Shown here in pieces: positions 1 through 10,014 of a stretch of DNA of 64,000 bases. The DNA is from Megaustenia siamemsis (Eukaryota; Mollusca; Gastropoda; Stylommatophora; Ariophantidae). The stretch is taken from NCBI GenBank assembly GCA_032433765.1, contig JAVIAB010000051.1, positions 54,021,828 through 54,085,827 on the forward strand, written 5' to 3'. Numbering within the stretch: the stretch's first letter is position 1; each line of letters begins with the position of its first letter. The notes below the pieces were generated by a model. It had not been told where the DNA came from, ran no database searches, and saw only the letters and a list, made by a program, of their open reading frames with translations. Made by a program: the position numbers and the translations under genes.

Positions 1-740
1 AAAGCAGACCAATTCGGAGATATAAAGATGTTTACAGGACTTCCTTGAGTGGATTATATTTAAGTGAAAAAACTGGGAAAGTCTGCCATCAGATTCCAGC
101 ACATAAATAACAAAAACAAAATAAAAAACGGCACAGCAGCATTCAAGGAAGCGATTATGTCAAATTCTGAAGACGAAAGGCGCGGGTTAAAGTAGATGAT
201 TCCAGACATCACAAATGCATTATATTCATTCTGCAGTGGGACCTGTCTATCCAATATTGGCAGATTCAGCCACGAGAGATCCTGCTCAATAATACAGCAT
301 CCAGAATAAGACACGCATTTTGTATAAAACTGCTGACTTATGATTCTTGCTACCAACCCTCTGTCACGACGACAAAAACATTACTATACAGCTTTATTAT
401 TGATCAATTCTTTTCTGACTTTACTTTTAATTTAAAACTTAATTTCAGGGAAATTCCTTCTTAAGTGGTCACTTTTCGTGACACCTTCAGGAAAAATATG
501 AAACCCACGTAGAGCCGATTATGTATAATAAAAGAACAACTGCTAGGACGTACAGGACAAGACTAGACAAAAAACCATATTTCGTCCGAAACGTCTTCAA
601 CTGAGACGAAAACAGACAAAACAGATCACAAGACTTTTTATTAAACGAAAAAAAGGAATTTAATCAGTGGCCGGAGACATCTAACCCCATCATCTAAATT
701 CACACAAAATGATATATTATATATAGTTCGTGAGTAAAAA
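1..740. other. No gene recognised
   Basis: AT-rich sequence without a convincing open reading frame, repeat array or element boundary. It precedes the truncated 5' end of the LINE that begins near 743. A minus-strand 98-codon frame at 60-356 has no motif I recognise. Confidence 0.5.
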
Positions 741-742
741 CA

Positions 743-2225
743 ATGAAAAAGGAAAGGCAGCAGGACCTGACAATATACAGATATAGATGATACAGGCTCT
801 AGAAGAGTTTGGCATCGAAGTGATCACAGACATATGCAATGACATATACCATACAGGATACATACCAAACGATCTAAAAACATCAACTTTCATTGCATTG
901 CCTAAAAAGAATGGTGCAGTTGAATGCAGTGATTTCAGAACAATAAGCCTAATGAGCCAGGTAACACAAATTTTACTAAAAGTTATACAGGGAAGGATTC
1001 AGAATAAAATCAATACTGAATTAGATGAGCAACAATTTGGATTCAGGAAAAACAGTGGGACAAAAAAAAGCCATATTTAGCATGAGAACATTGATTGAAA
1101 AGTACACAGAAGTAAACAAACCAATATATGCCTGCTTTATAGACTACACCACAGCTTTCGATAGAATACACCATAACAAACTTATAGACTGCCAAAAAGG
1201 ATATAAATCTAGACGACGCAGACATACTACTAATATGTAATTTGTACTGGGAGCAAACAACAATAATAAGATATAACAAGGAAAACTCTACACCCATGGA
1301 CATAAAAAGAGGAGTAAGACAAGGATGCATCCTATCACCAAGCTTGTTCAATCTATACACTGAGCAAATCTTTAAAAACATCTCAGATATGCTAAACATT
1401 AATGGAAAGATAATCAATAACCTAAGATATGCTGATGATACTGTTCTGCTAGCAGAAAATCCTAAAAACCTACAACAATTGCTTAATGTGATAAAAATAA
1501 CAAGCAAAAAATATGGACTAGAAATGAATATTAAAAAGACTAAATTATGATCATAAACAAAGACAATTCTCAAGACCTACAATTAAATATCACAGTTGAG
1601 GGAATACATCTGAAAACAGTCCAGAGCTACAACTACCTGGGACATACTATAACCAATGATGCAAAATGTAAAATTGAAATAAACAAAAGAATAGGTATGG
1701 CAAAAAGTAATTTTAATGCCATGAAAAATATACTAACAACAAAACAAATATCAACAGGACTGAAACTAAGAATGGCAAAATGGTACATCTTCTCAATATT
1801 CCTGTATGGTGCAGAAACAAGGACATTAGACAAGAAAACAGAACAGAAAATTGAAGCCTTTGAAATGTGGATTTATAGAAGAATAGGTAGAATTGGATGG
1901 AAACAAAAGATAACAAACAATGAAGTTTTAAAACAACTGAAAATATAAAGGGAACTACTAAATACAATTAAGACAAGACAAATGACATTTCTGGGGCATG
2001 TTAAAAGACACAACAGTCCACTAAAAGTAATATTGGAAGGAAAAATATAAGGTAAAAGAGGCAGAGGCACGCCAAGACTAACATGGACGAGTAACATTAA
2101 AAGATGGACAAGTCAATCTATGACAGCCTGCGCCATCAAAGCAAGAAACAGAGTAGAATGGCGATCCATGGTAGCCAACCTTCGTTGCGGAGAAGGCACT
2201 CAATAATGATGATGATGATGATTTT
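743..2225 (+). mobile_element. RTE-like LINE, 5'-truncated and decayed (family 1)
   Basis: Pieces of one reverse transcriptase lie in order on the plus strand: KAAGPDNIQ near 750, PKKNGAVECSDFRTISLM (RT block with PKK) near 900, QFGFRKN near 1035, CFIDYTTAFD near 1135, GVRQGCILSPSLFNLY near 1310 and NNLRYADDTVLLA near 1420 (YADD catalytic box). The C-terminal part ends with VANLRCGEGTQ at about 2204, then a (TGA)n tail. Frame changes and stops near 785, 1078, 1240, 1546 and 2048 make it a pseudogene. The endonuclease is missing, so the copy is 5'-truncated, as expected from incomplete target-primed reverse transcription. The short TGA-repeat tail and the protein style fit the RTE clade (often labelled craniofacial development protein 2-like in invertebrate annotations). 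The clade assignment is from motif memory, not a search. Confidence 0.85.
787..2206 (+). pseudogene. Broken reverse transcriptase ORF of the family 1 LINE
   Basis: Coding part of the LINE copy, split over at least four frames. The RT fingers and palm (about 787-1550) include GVRQGC and YADD. The thumb and C-terminal region (about 1547-2206) includes SYNYLGHTITND and FLYGAETRTLDKK. The two open frames at 1242-1550 and 1547-1948 overlap by a few bases, so a single-base frameshift near 1547 separates the palm from the thumb. A protein-level start is absent. The product would be inactive. Confidence 0.8.
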
Positions 2226-2366
2226 ATGAGAACGACAGTTATGTGTATCATTTGAATACATCATTTAAGATGCAACTATTGCCTACGTTTACTAAAATAT
2301 CATTGTACGCTGATGCGTTCGTCAACTAGAATGGTGGGAAAGACAGACATAGAAGGTGATGGACTT

Positions 2367-2691
2367 TTTTTTTTCGTTCGCCAGCTTGACCTATGACGAA
2401 GTCCCTAGAGAATAGGAATTGAATATTGTGTGTTAATCCATTTTTCCCTGGCAGCCGTGTGCCCAGGGTCCCTCGCCGCACAGACAGATAACTCCGACTT
2501 CGGAGGTACTAATATTTTTTTCGTCGATGAGTAATTGACGTTTCAAGCCGGGCCTCGCTGCTGAGACCAGGGGTGGTTACCGCAAAGAGAAATTATAAAT
2601 AAAAATCCCAACCGGTGCCAGCCGGGATTTGAACCCACAACCTTTCCGTCTCGAAGCCGGCGTCTTGCTTCGTGACCAACCAGTCCCCCGC
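2367..2691 (-). mobile_element. tRNA-derived SINE, family A, with TSD
   Basis: Read on the minus strand it starts GGGGGACTGGTTGGTC (A-box-like), then has a B box GGGTTCAAATCCC (2626-2638 on the plus strand as its complement), a body of about 250 bp and a poly-A tail (the T run at 2367-2374). The flanks carry a perfect 9-bp TSD, gatggactt, at 2358-2366 and 2692-2700. The same family recurs at 39486-39815 with closely matching body and orientation. Such SINEs are transcribed by RNA polymerase III and mobilised by a partner LINE; the partner is not identifiable here. Confidence 0.85.
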
Positions 2692-2929
2692 GATGGACTT
2701 ATGAAATATTAAACATCACCGTGAGCATTATGGGATAAAAAAACAAGCGTTGATAGAACATTACATGTGTTCCTCTACCCTGAAAGGTAGTGTATGCGTA
2801 GGAATATGTGAATACATAACTAATCTGTCTGGCAATCACTATCGCTAACACTCTATTTTCTCTCGACGCTGAAAGTCGAAAGTGGCTTTAAAAAAAAAAA
2901 ATAGTTAGAAAAAGAGTTAGAGTAGACAG

Positions 2930-3665
2930 AGTTCTGAACTCATTATGTCACAGGAGCAGTGAGAACAGAGCCATTGATGATTATGTCATAGGAGTATTGA
3001 GAACATAACTTTTGATTCACTATGTCACAGGAGCAGTGAGAACAGAGCTCTTTACTCATTATGTCACAGGAGCAGCGAGAACAGAGCTCTTGACACATTA
3101 TGTCACAGAACAGGTGAGACAAAATCCTTGATGATTATGTCACAGCAGAATTGAGAACAGCTCTTGACTCATCATATCACAGCAGTATTGAGAACAGAGC
3201 CCTTGGCTCATCATGTCACAGGGGGAACAGGCAAATAATTGCAATGCTGCGGTAAAGCTGGTAGCAAAGAGCCAGTGGTATGGTGTGCTAAACACTCCAA
3301 AGTATGATGACAGCTTTACAAGGAAGGAACACAACACAATACTGACGTTTCGGCCTGTGGCCTTCTTCAGAATACAAGGACAACGACAACAAACGGTGAA
3401 GCACAATTATCTATAACTACATGTTATTGAAATAACATGTAGTTATAGATAATTGTGCTTCACCGTTTGTTGTCGTTGTCCTTGTATTCTGAAGAAGGCC
3501 ACAGGCCGAAACGTCAGTATTGTGTTGTGTTCCTTCCTTGTAAAGCTGTCATCATACTTTGGAGTGTTTAGCACACCATACCACTGGCTCTCTCATCATG
3601 TCACAGCAGTATTGAGAACAGAGCTCTTGACTCATTATGTCACAGCAGCATTTAGAACAGTATTG
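2930..3665. repeat. Degenerate tandem array of ~40-45-bp units
   Basis: Units read roughly tcattatgtcacaggagcag followed by gagaacagagctcttgac. About six or seven copies lie at 2930-3225, and two more at 3595-3665 in the same orientation. The array is interrupted by the hairpin at 3268-3591 and a short stretch in front of it (about 3226-3267), so the array is probably older than the hairpin. Confidence 0.75.
3268..3591. repeat. Perfect inverted repeat, 161-bp arms, 2-bp loop
   Basis: The left arm 3268-3428 is exactly the reverse complement of 3431-3591, with only GA between. Stretches I compared along the arms showed no mismatch. Each arm carries CTGAAGAAGGCC, then ACA, then GGCCGAAACGTC in one orientation, a motif resembling a hammerhead-ribozyme core (see findings). 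No transposase is encoded. It may be a foldback or MITE-like insertion, or an inverted duplication of a retroelement end. Confidence 0.85.
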
Positions 3666-3865
3666 AGGAGACAGGCTGAAAGATGTTAACTTATCTCGAT
3701 TTATTTCTACAAAATTAGCGGCATTGAGTCATCATTAAGGATAATTAATCAATGTATTAAGCCATTTTATAGTCTCCGTTGTGTGCTATATTATCATAAT
3801 TCTGACCAGGTGTTCATATATTACATTGTGGCATGATCAACAGTCTCAATCATATTATCTTTAAT

Positions 3866-3868
3866 CTT

Positions 3869-3926
<58 letters not shown>
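3866..3926. repeat. (TC)n microsatellite
   Basis: An almost pure dinucleotide run of about 30 TC units. Confidence 0.95.
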
Positions 3927-3928
<2 letters not shown>

Positions 3929-4587
3929 ACTCTCTCTTCCATTTGTAGTTTGTAAAAGTCTTGAGATATAATATTGTTACTTGAAACTTGATTTCAGCCA
4001 TGAAAGGATGGCTCGTTGAAACATAAACAAAAGGAAACATAACAGCAGGAGTGACCAACAGGGAAGCAATAGACCACAAACTATATCTGTCCTCTATAAC
4101 TATACTGTAAGATAATGGTTAAATGAAATAAGAAAAAGAACTTTATTAAAATTGTGTACAATTTAACTCCTTGTCTTAAGAAAATTAATAAATTATTATA
4201 CTCAATAAATATAGAATGAGACATTTCTATCATATTCTTAACAGCAGAAAACTCACCTCCCCTCCCCCCCCCCTTCCAAAAAAAAAAAAACTACATCGCC
4301 TTTATCACTAGCATACAACCCTTTTCAACAACCATTGCTTCCTTAACCTATGGGTGATACTGCATTGGTAAGAAAACGAGGCTTAAGTTGAATAGTTTGT
4401 CCACTGTCTTCAGTTTCCGAGGTCATGTGATTGAAGCGTGATGCGAATATAAGGTTATATTATATAACTATCAATCCAATCAATAATAAGTATAAGGATA
4501 AGTTTCCGGTTGTATCCAAGATGGTGGAATTATTTTCTCCTTCTTGGTATAGAGCCGTTGATCAGAGGTTTAACAAGCCGCTATCGT
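3927..4587. other. No gene recognised
   Basis: AT-rich sequence. It contains a C run followed by an A run at about 4259-4290. I see no coding signature. Confidence 0.5.
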
Positions 4588-5285
4588 AAAAATGATTTTG
4601 TTAATGAAACGTAGACCTATCTTGGAAGTCACATTGTTCGAGAAGGGGATACAACTAAAGAAATTATAATCAGAATAGCTAAAGCAGCAATGTCTTTCAG
4701 ACGCCTTGAAAAGTTGTGGAAATCAAAACTCATCAGCACAAACACAAAACTTAGATTATTCAAATCAAATGTACTATCAACCTTTACGTATGCGTGTGAG
4801 AGCTGGAAAACAACAAGATATATAGAAACAAAGTTGAACGCATTCGAAAATAAATGTCTAAGGAGAATACTTGGTATAGCTTGGAACGAATTCAAAACAA
4901 ACGAGGAAATTAGAGAAATCCCCAATCAACCACTAATATCTCCAGTAATAAAGAAAAGACGATGGTCATATGTTGGACATATGATGAGAAGAGATAATAA
5001 CCGAATAGCAAAGCAAGCCCTCATATGGGAAACAACAGGTAAGAGGAAAAAAGGAAGACCCAGAGAGACACTGAGAAGAACGTTGATGAGAGAGGCAAGA
5101 CAGCAGGGGTCGACTCCCTCAATTAAATAGAGCTGCTTGCACAGAACAGAGACAAATGGCGAGATTTGATAAAATATATTTAAAATAAATTGAAGACTAC
5201 TAGAACAAAAATTCAGATTAGAGAGGGAGTATTTTGGTCTACGCCCTATGGGCCGGCTACGGCTCGAAAGGTCAATAGATAGATA
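4588..5285 (+). mobile_element. LINE 3' fragment (RT thumb and C-terminal region)
   Basis: The plus strand encodes TYLGSHIVREGDTT from about 4615, a typical RT-thumb sequence. An open frame at 4690-5130 follows, with LFKSNVLSTFTYACESWK, then RRWSYVGHMMRRD and GKRKKGRPRETLRR, the usual C-terminal pattern of this type of LINE. The 3' end runs through a short untranslated tail with the GATA-like repeat caatagatagatac near 5272. RT palm and endonuclease are missing. A minus-strand copy of the same 3' end lies at 53025-53205. The clade is uncertain (RTE-like or CR1/Jockey-like). Confidence 0.75.
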
Positions 5286-5640
5286 CATATATATACATAG
5301 TATACATGGTCTTGGCTCGCTATCCTTCAAGTTTATTTTAGTTTACTCTATTTATGTATATTGACATTGCATCCACAGATGCTGACTGATTCCACTTAAA
5401 GCTCCAGCTACAATATACAAAATTACATCTGACTGAAATCATCAATTAATGTTGGTGTTGCTATTAATGTAGCTCGACCCATCAACAACACGATCAGATT
5501 TTTTTTATTACTTTGGAATGGATTCAGAAATGGCTGTTGAGATTTTCATATCCCACTTTAGAACGTCCAACATTAGCTATTTCTACAATAGCTCGCTAAA
5601 GACCAGATAAGAAGCCATGGGCAGAGGAGAGAGAGAGACA

Positions 5641-5671
<31 letters not shown>

Positions 5672-6190
5672 TAGGAACTGGGGATAGTGTTAACAATAAT
5701 CATTTCATGATTCTTTATCCATCCATTACTGCTAGATGTGTCTGACGATAAGTAGGAGTGTGGCTGAAGGCAAAGAATCGAACAATCAGACTTGCTCATA
5801 CTTTATATAACAGAGACTGGGTGGCTGGAATCATACTAGTCTCTGGGGCATGTAGAAAAAGGGCGTTCCAATCCGTTCTCACCTTTAGTGAAATTTGAGG
5901 CCGTTCATTGTTCCCTCTGGCGTGTAAAGAGAAGGGTTGTGTTCTTGTGGGAGTACACGTGTGTTCTCTCAGACCCTGATGTATTGCTTGATTTTTTCCC
6001 CCCATCACTGTCTGTGTTAGCCAGCTGCTTTGTTAGTTGATTTTAACTGATTACATTAGTTCATTGGTTGTTGGTTGGGTGTTTGATTGACTGATTAATT
6101 GATAATTTCACTGATTGCAAATTGTTTATCAAGATTTGCTAAGTTGGTTAATCGATTGACTAGTAAGTTTGTTGGTTAATTTATTTGTTC
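5286..6190. other. No gene recognised; short (GA)n run
   Basis: Unique-looking sequence with a GA-rich microsatellite at about 5622-5671. From about 6030 it becomes rich in gattgatt-like steps leading into the minisatellite that follows. No coding evidence. Confidence 0.5.
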
Positions 6191-6204
6191 TCAGATTTGA
6201 TGGT

Positions 6205-6450
6205 TTGTTGTTTTGATAGATTGGTCTATTGGATAGATTGGTCTATTTGATAGATTGGTCTATTGGATTGATTGGTCTATTGGATTGATTGGTCTATTGG
6301 ATTGATTGGTCTATTGGATAGATTGGTCTATTGGATTGATTGGTCTATTGGATAGATTGGTCTATTGGATAAATTGGTTTATTGGATTGATTGGTCTATT
6401 GCATTGATTGGTCTATTGGATTGATTGGTCTATTGGATAGATTGGTTTGT
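6205..6450. repeat. 18-bp minisatellite
   Basis: About thirteen near-identical units of ttggtctattggattgat, with tagat and tgatt variants alternating. The flanks contain degenerate gatt-rich versions. Confidence 0.9.
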
Positions 6451-6451
6451 G

Positions 6452-7020
6452 AATTCGATGTTTGAATGATTAATTAATTCATTGATTGACTGATTGATTG
6501 ATCAATCGATTCACATATGCCTTCAGTTATTCCGCATGTACTCTTCACCCTTAAGTATTCAGTTGAGTATCTGTTTATTGCTTCTGTATCTTGCTTGATA
6601 GTCACGATGGTGGACTTTCACTTGCAGATCTTGATACAAACAGTCGTTGAGTCATGAGCAGGCAGAGAGGCACTAAGATGGAGTCATACAAGCAGACTGT
6701 CACCAAAGCAAGTAGATAAAAATGAAGTATCTTGTGCATTCTTATTGTCGTGTGTTCTTTCTTCGTTTCTTTTGTGTTTGTTCTCTCTTTAATGTGTGGG
6801 TTTTATCCTTTCTTTCAATTTTTTTTTTATTTCTATTATATTTTGTTCTTTATTTCATGTGATATCTTGTTCTTTCTTTCGTGTGCGCAAATAACGATTT
6901 CACTTTAACATAGATAACAAAGGAAAGATCACTGCTTTTGTGCACATTTATCGAGATCTAGCCAGAAGAAATATTTGGTAACGTTTGTAAAATTGAGGGA
7001 AGAAGATATTGAGTCCTCCG
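6452..7020. other. No gene recognised
   Basis: T-rich sequence with gattgatt steps at 6480-6510 and ttctttctt stretches at 6750-6890. No coding or element signature seen. Confidence 0.5.
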
Positions 7021-7024
7021 TTTT

Positions 7025-7579
7025 ATTGAGTGACAGCGTCCGCATCGAAGGTTGGTTACCATGGAGCGCCATTCTGCTCTGTCTCTTGTTTTGATGGTGC
7101 AGGTTATTATAGGCTGACTTGTCAATCTTTTGATGTTACTTGTTCATGTTAGTCTTGCTCTTCCTCTGCCTTTTTTACCTTGTATTTTCCCTTCCAAGAT
7201 TACCTTTAGTAGACTGATGTGTAACATGCCCCAAAATTCTGATTTGTCTTGTTTGAATTGTGTTTAGTAGTTCTCTTTTAATTTTTTGTTGTTTTAAGAC
7301 TTCACCGTTTATTTTATTTTCTTTCCATCCAATTCTTCATGTTCTTTTATAAATCCATATTTCAAAGGCTCCAATGTTAAGTTCTTTTTTTCTTGTCTAA
7401 TGTCCATGTTTCGGCGCCATACAGGGAAATGTTGAGAAGATTTAACATTTTGCTATTCTTAGCTTTAGCGCTGGTGTTATTTGTTTTGATTTTAATATAT
7501 TTTTCGTGGCATTAAAATTACTTGTTGCCATTCCTAATCTTTTGTTTATTTCAGATTTTTCCATCACTGGTTATAGTGT
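7025..7579 (-). mobile_element. RTE-like LINE 3' fragment (family 1)
   Basis: The reverse complement gives the C-terminal portion of the family 1 protein (TWTSNIKR-, IKARDRAEWRSMV- and NLRCG-type sequence) and ends near 7025. Stops and shifts interrupt the frame. The 5' end is truncated near 7579, where a SINE body begins. Confidence 0.75.
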
Positions 7580-7589
7580 TTTCCACTGT

Positions 7590-7962
7590 GAATGCGTCGC
7601 GTCGCTAGTTACGACAAGCTGCTATATCTGCCTTTTTCAGCTCGACACATACTATCTTCGAATGAGTAGATGTAAAAATGTAGCCGTGTTGCACGTGCAG
7701 CGGCTATTTGGCCTACTCATTTTGACTGTTAACTGCTGTGGGCTATTTAACGTGCGCAAAGTGGACACTGAAAACTCCTGATTTTCTCTGTTATCACAGA
7801 AAACTAGACGTCGCATCCCACTACCCAGGGACCCGGTGGTGAAGCCAAGAACAGATCAGAGATTAGAAAAGAAAGAAAACTTTCACTACCTGTGGTGGGA
7901 TTTGATCCCGGAACCTTTTAATCCAGAGACGGACGTCCTCCTCTAGATAATCCATTCCTTAC
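7590..7962 (-). mobile_element. tRNA-derived SINE, family C
   Basis: On the minus strand the head contains GGATTATCTAGAGGAGGACG (A-box region) and GGGATCAAATCCC (B box), followed by a body with TTAACGTGCGCA-type sequence reading inward (plus strand near 7748). Related copies are at 39905-40205, 43739-44112, 49760-49850, 51825-52130 and 63370-63700. Confidence 0.7.
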
Positions 7963-8227
7963 TACTATTTGTTTTGTTCATTTTCTTTGCCGAATTTATG
8001 TTTGGATATTGTTGAGTGATAATGCTGTTGTGTAAACCAATTTGTTAGCTTTGTGGCATTTTGTTTCAAGTGTTCTTTGAAAAACTCTGCATTGTTATAT
8101 AAGATCCAATCTTAGCATACGGAAGGCAATCCTGGACAGTCGGACATCATGCAATAAAATCGCTGCAGACGAGAGTAATGTAGTTGTACGGCCAATGTTG
8201 AGAATGCTCATCTTCATCACCAAATAC

Positions 8228-8658
8228 CGTGACTGCGGGCGTAGATGATCATGTCTCTCCACAACTTTCGATCTCGACAGTTATTTATCATTTCTGTTGT
8301 TGACCTTCTGCAAAGCCATTCTCTTAGTTTGTCTGGTATCTTTTTTATTTACTTCCCTTTATCTCTTCGTCCCTCATTTTCCAGTTGTCACAATATATTC
8401 CAGCTGTTCCCTTCTAATTACATGGCCAAAGAATGATAATTGTTTCTTCCTAATATTTGATATTATCTCTTTTTTTTTCTTTTTCCTCTTTCATAACGTT
8501 TTTACTACTCTTTTTAGCTGTCCATGGTATTCTCAACATTCTTCTGTAAAACCACATTTCTACAGCCACCAGTTATTTTCTTGTCTGTTGTCTTATTATC
8601 CATGATTCACATTCATATATTTAGACTGGCTCTACATAACATTTATGAACTCTTTTTC
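8228..8658 (-). mobile_element. RTE-like LINE 3' fragment (family 2)
   Basis: The reverse complement carries the C-terminal region of family 2 (WSTDRKLWR/MI-type ending) with its 3' end near 8228. It is 5'-truncated near 8658 and is followed almost immediately by the 3' end of another family 2 copy in the same orientation, giving a head-to-tail pair. Confidence 0.75.
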
Positions 8659-8668
8659 TTGACGTGAG

Positions 8669-9700
8669 AATACTCATCATCATCAAGTACCGGGCCTACT
8701 GGCGAAGGTGATCATGTCTCTCCATAACTTTCTATCTCGGCAGCTATTTATCATTTCTGTTGTTGACCTTCTGCCAAGCCATTCTCTTAAGTTGTCTGTT
8801 ATTTTTTCTCTTTGCTTCTCTCTATCTCTTCGTCCCTCAATTTTTCCAGCTGTTACAATATATTCCAGTTGTTCTCTTCTCATTACATGGCCAAAAATGA
8901 TGATTGTTTCTTCCTAATATTGGAAATTAGCTCTCTTTTTGCTTTAACCTCTCTCAGAACATCTTCATTACTCTTCTTAGCTGTCCATGGTACTCTCAAT
9001 ATTCTTCTGTAAAACCACATTTCTACAGAATCCAGTGATTTTCTTGTCTGTTGTCCTGTTGTCCATGATTCGCATCCATATGTTAAGACTGGCTCTACAT
9101 AACATTTAAGAACTCTTTTTCTTGTTCCTATTGTTAAAAAATAGATTGCATAGTATCTTCCTCATTTTTGGAAAGCTGCTTTTGCCTGAGCCATTCTGCA
9201 TCTCACCTCTTTTGTACATCTTCCATCTGAGGTTAACAAAGTTCCCAAATATTTAAATTCATTTACCTGTTTTAATATTGTTCCACTTGTCTTTATTTTG
9301 CACTGAGGTAATGTCTTTTTCTTTGTTGTTACCATTACCTCTGTTTTTTTGCTATTAAGGCTGAGTCCTTTATTTTTGCTTTCTTTCACTATAATGTCCA
9401 ACATTTATTGTAACTCATTTTCACTCTTAGCGATTAAGACTGTATCATCAGCATATCTTAGATTATTTATATTATGACCTCCAATTGTTATTCCAGGCAT
9501 GTCCCTTATGGATCTTAAATAATCTCACTATAAATATTAAACAAATCTGGTGACAGCACACAACCTTGTCTAACACCCTGTTTTATTTGTTGAAACATTC
9601 CTAATTGGTTTCCAGTTCTTATGCCCGCTGTTTGTTGCCAGTACATGTTTTTTACTATTCTTAGATCTTTGCTGTCTACGTTTATGCTTGTGAGAATACT
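8669..9700 (-). mobile_element. RTE-like LINE, 5'-truncated (family 2)
   Basis: Minus-strand coding fragments in order from 9760 down to 8683: DLRIVKNMYWQQTAGI, IKQGVRQGCVLSPDLFNIYS (9515-9700), a YADD box in the 9440-9475 interval, KNKGLSLNSKKTEVMV and FKYLGTLLTSDGRCT (9162-9404), then the C-terminal MRREQLEYIVTAGKIEGRRD to RKLWRDMITFASRPGT (8683-8883). The 3' tail is an ATC/TGA trinucleotide repeat at about 8670-8682. The frame is broken between these blocks, so the copy is inactive. It is 5'-truncated within RT. Confidence 0.8.
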
Positions 9701-9929
9701 AGGACAACTAAAAAAGAAAAACAAAATAATGGTGAACATTCTTAAAGAGGCAACACACAATCTTTATTACCAAGGTCTGGATTATTTTTCTTGGTCTTAA
9801 TGAGTCTACAATAGTTTTAATATGTTGTGAAGGCAGGAGATGTAGCGGGAAACAGAGAAACAATAACATAAACAACGATAAAAGATATAAGACAGTTTAC
9901 GAAAATGGTTAAGCAGGAAGTCAACAACG

Positions 9930-10014
9930 AAACATTAATATTTGTTGAGATGGAAGGTTGTAAAGACACGTAGTTACCTATGCCAACTGGCACGGTACTT
10001 AATGATGATGATTC
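9930..10014 (+). mobile_element. Short LINE 3' tail (family 2/3 type)
   Basis: The plus strand reads VVTYANWHGT then a stop and the TGATGATGAT tail, matching the last residues of families 2 and 3 (for example MITYANRYDT at 40405-40605 minus). It abuts the minus-strand family 1 copy exactly at the trinucleotide tail. Confidence 0.6.
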
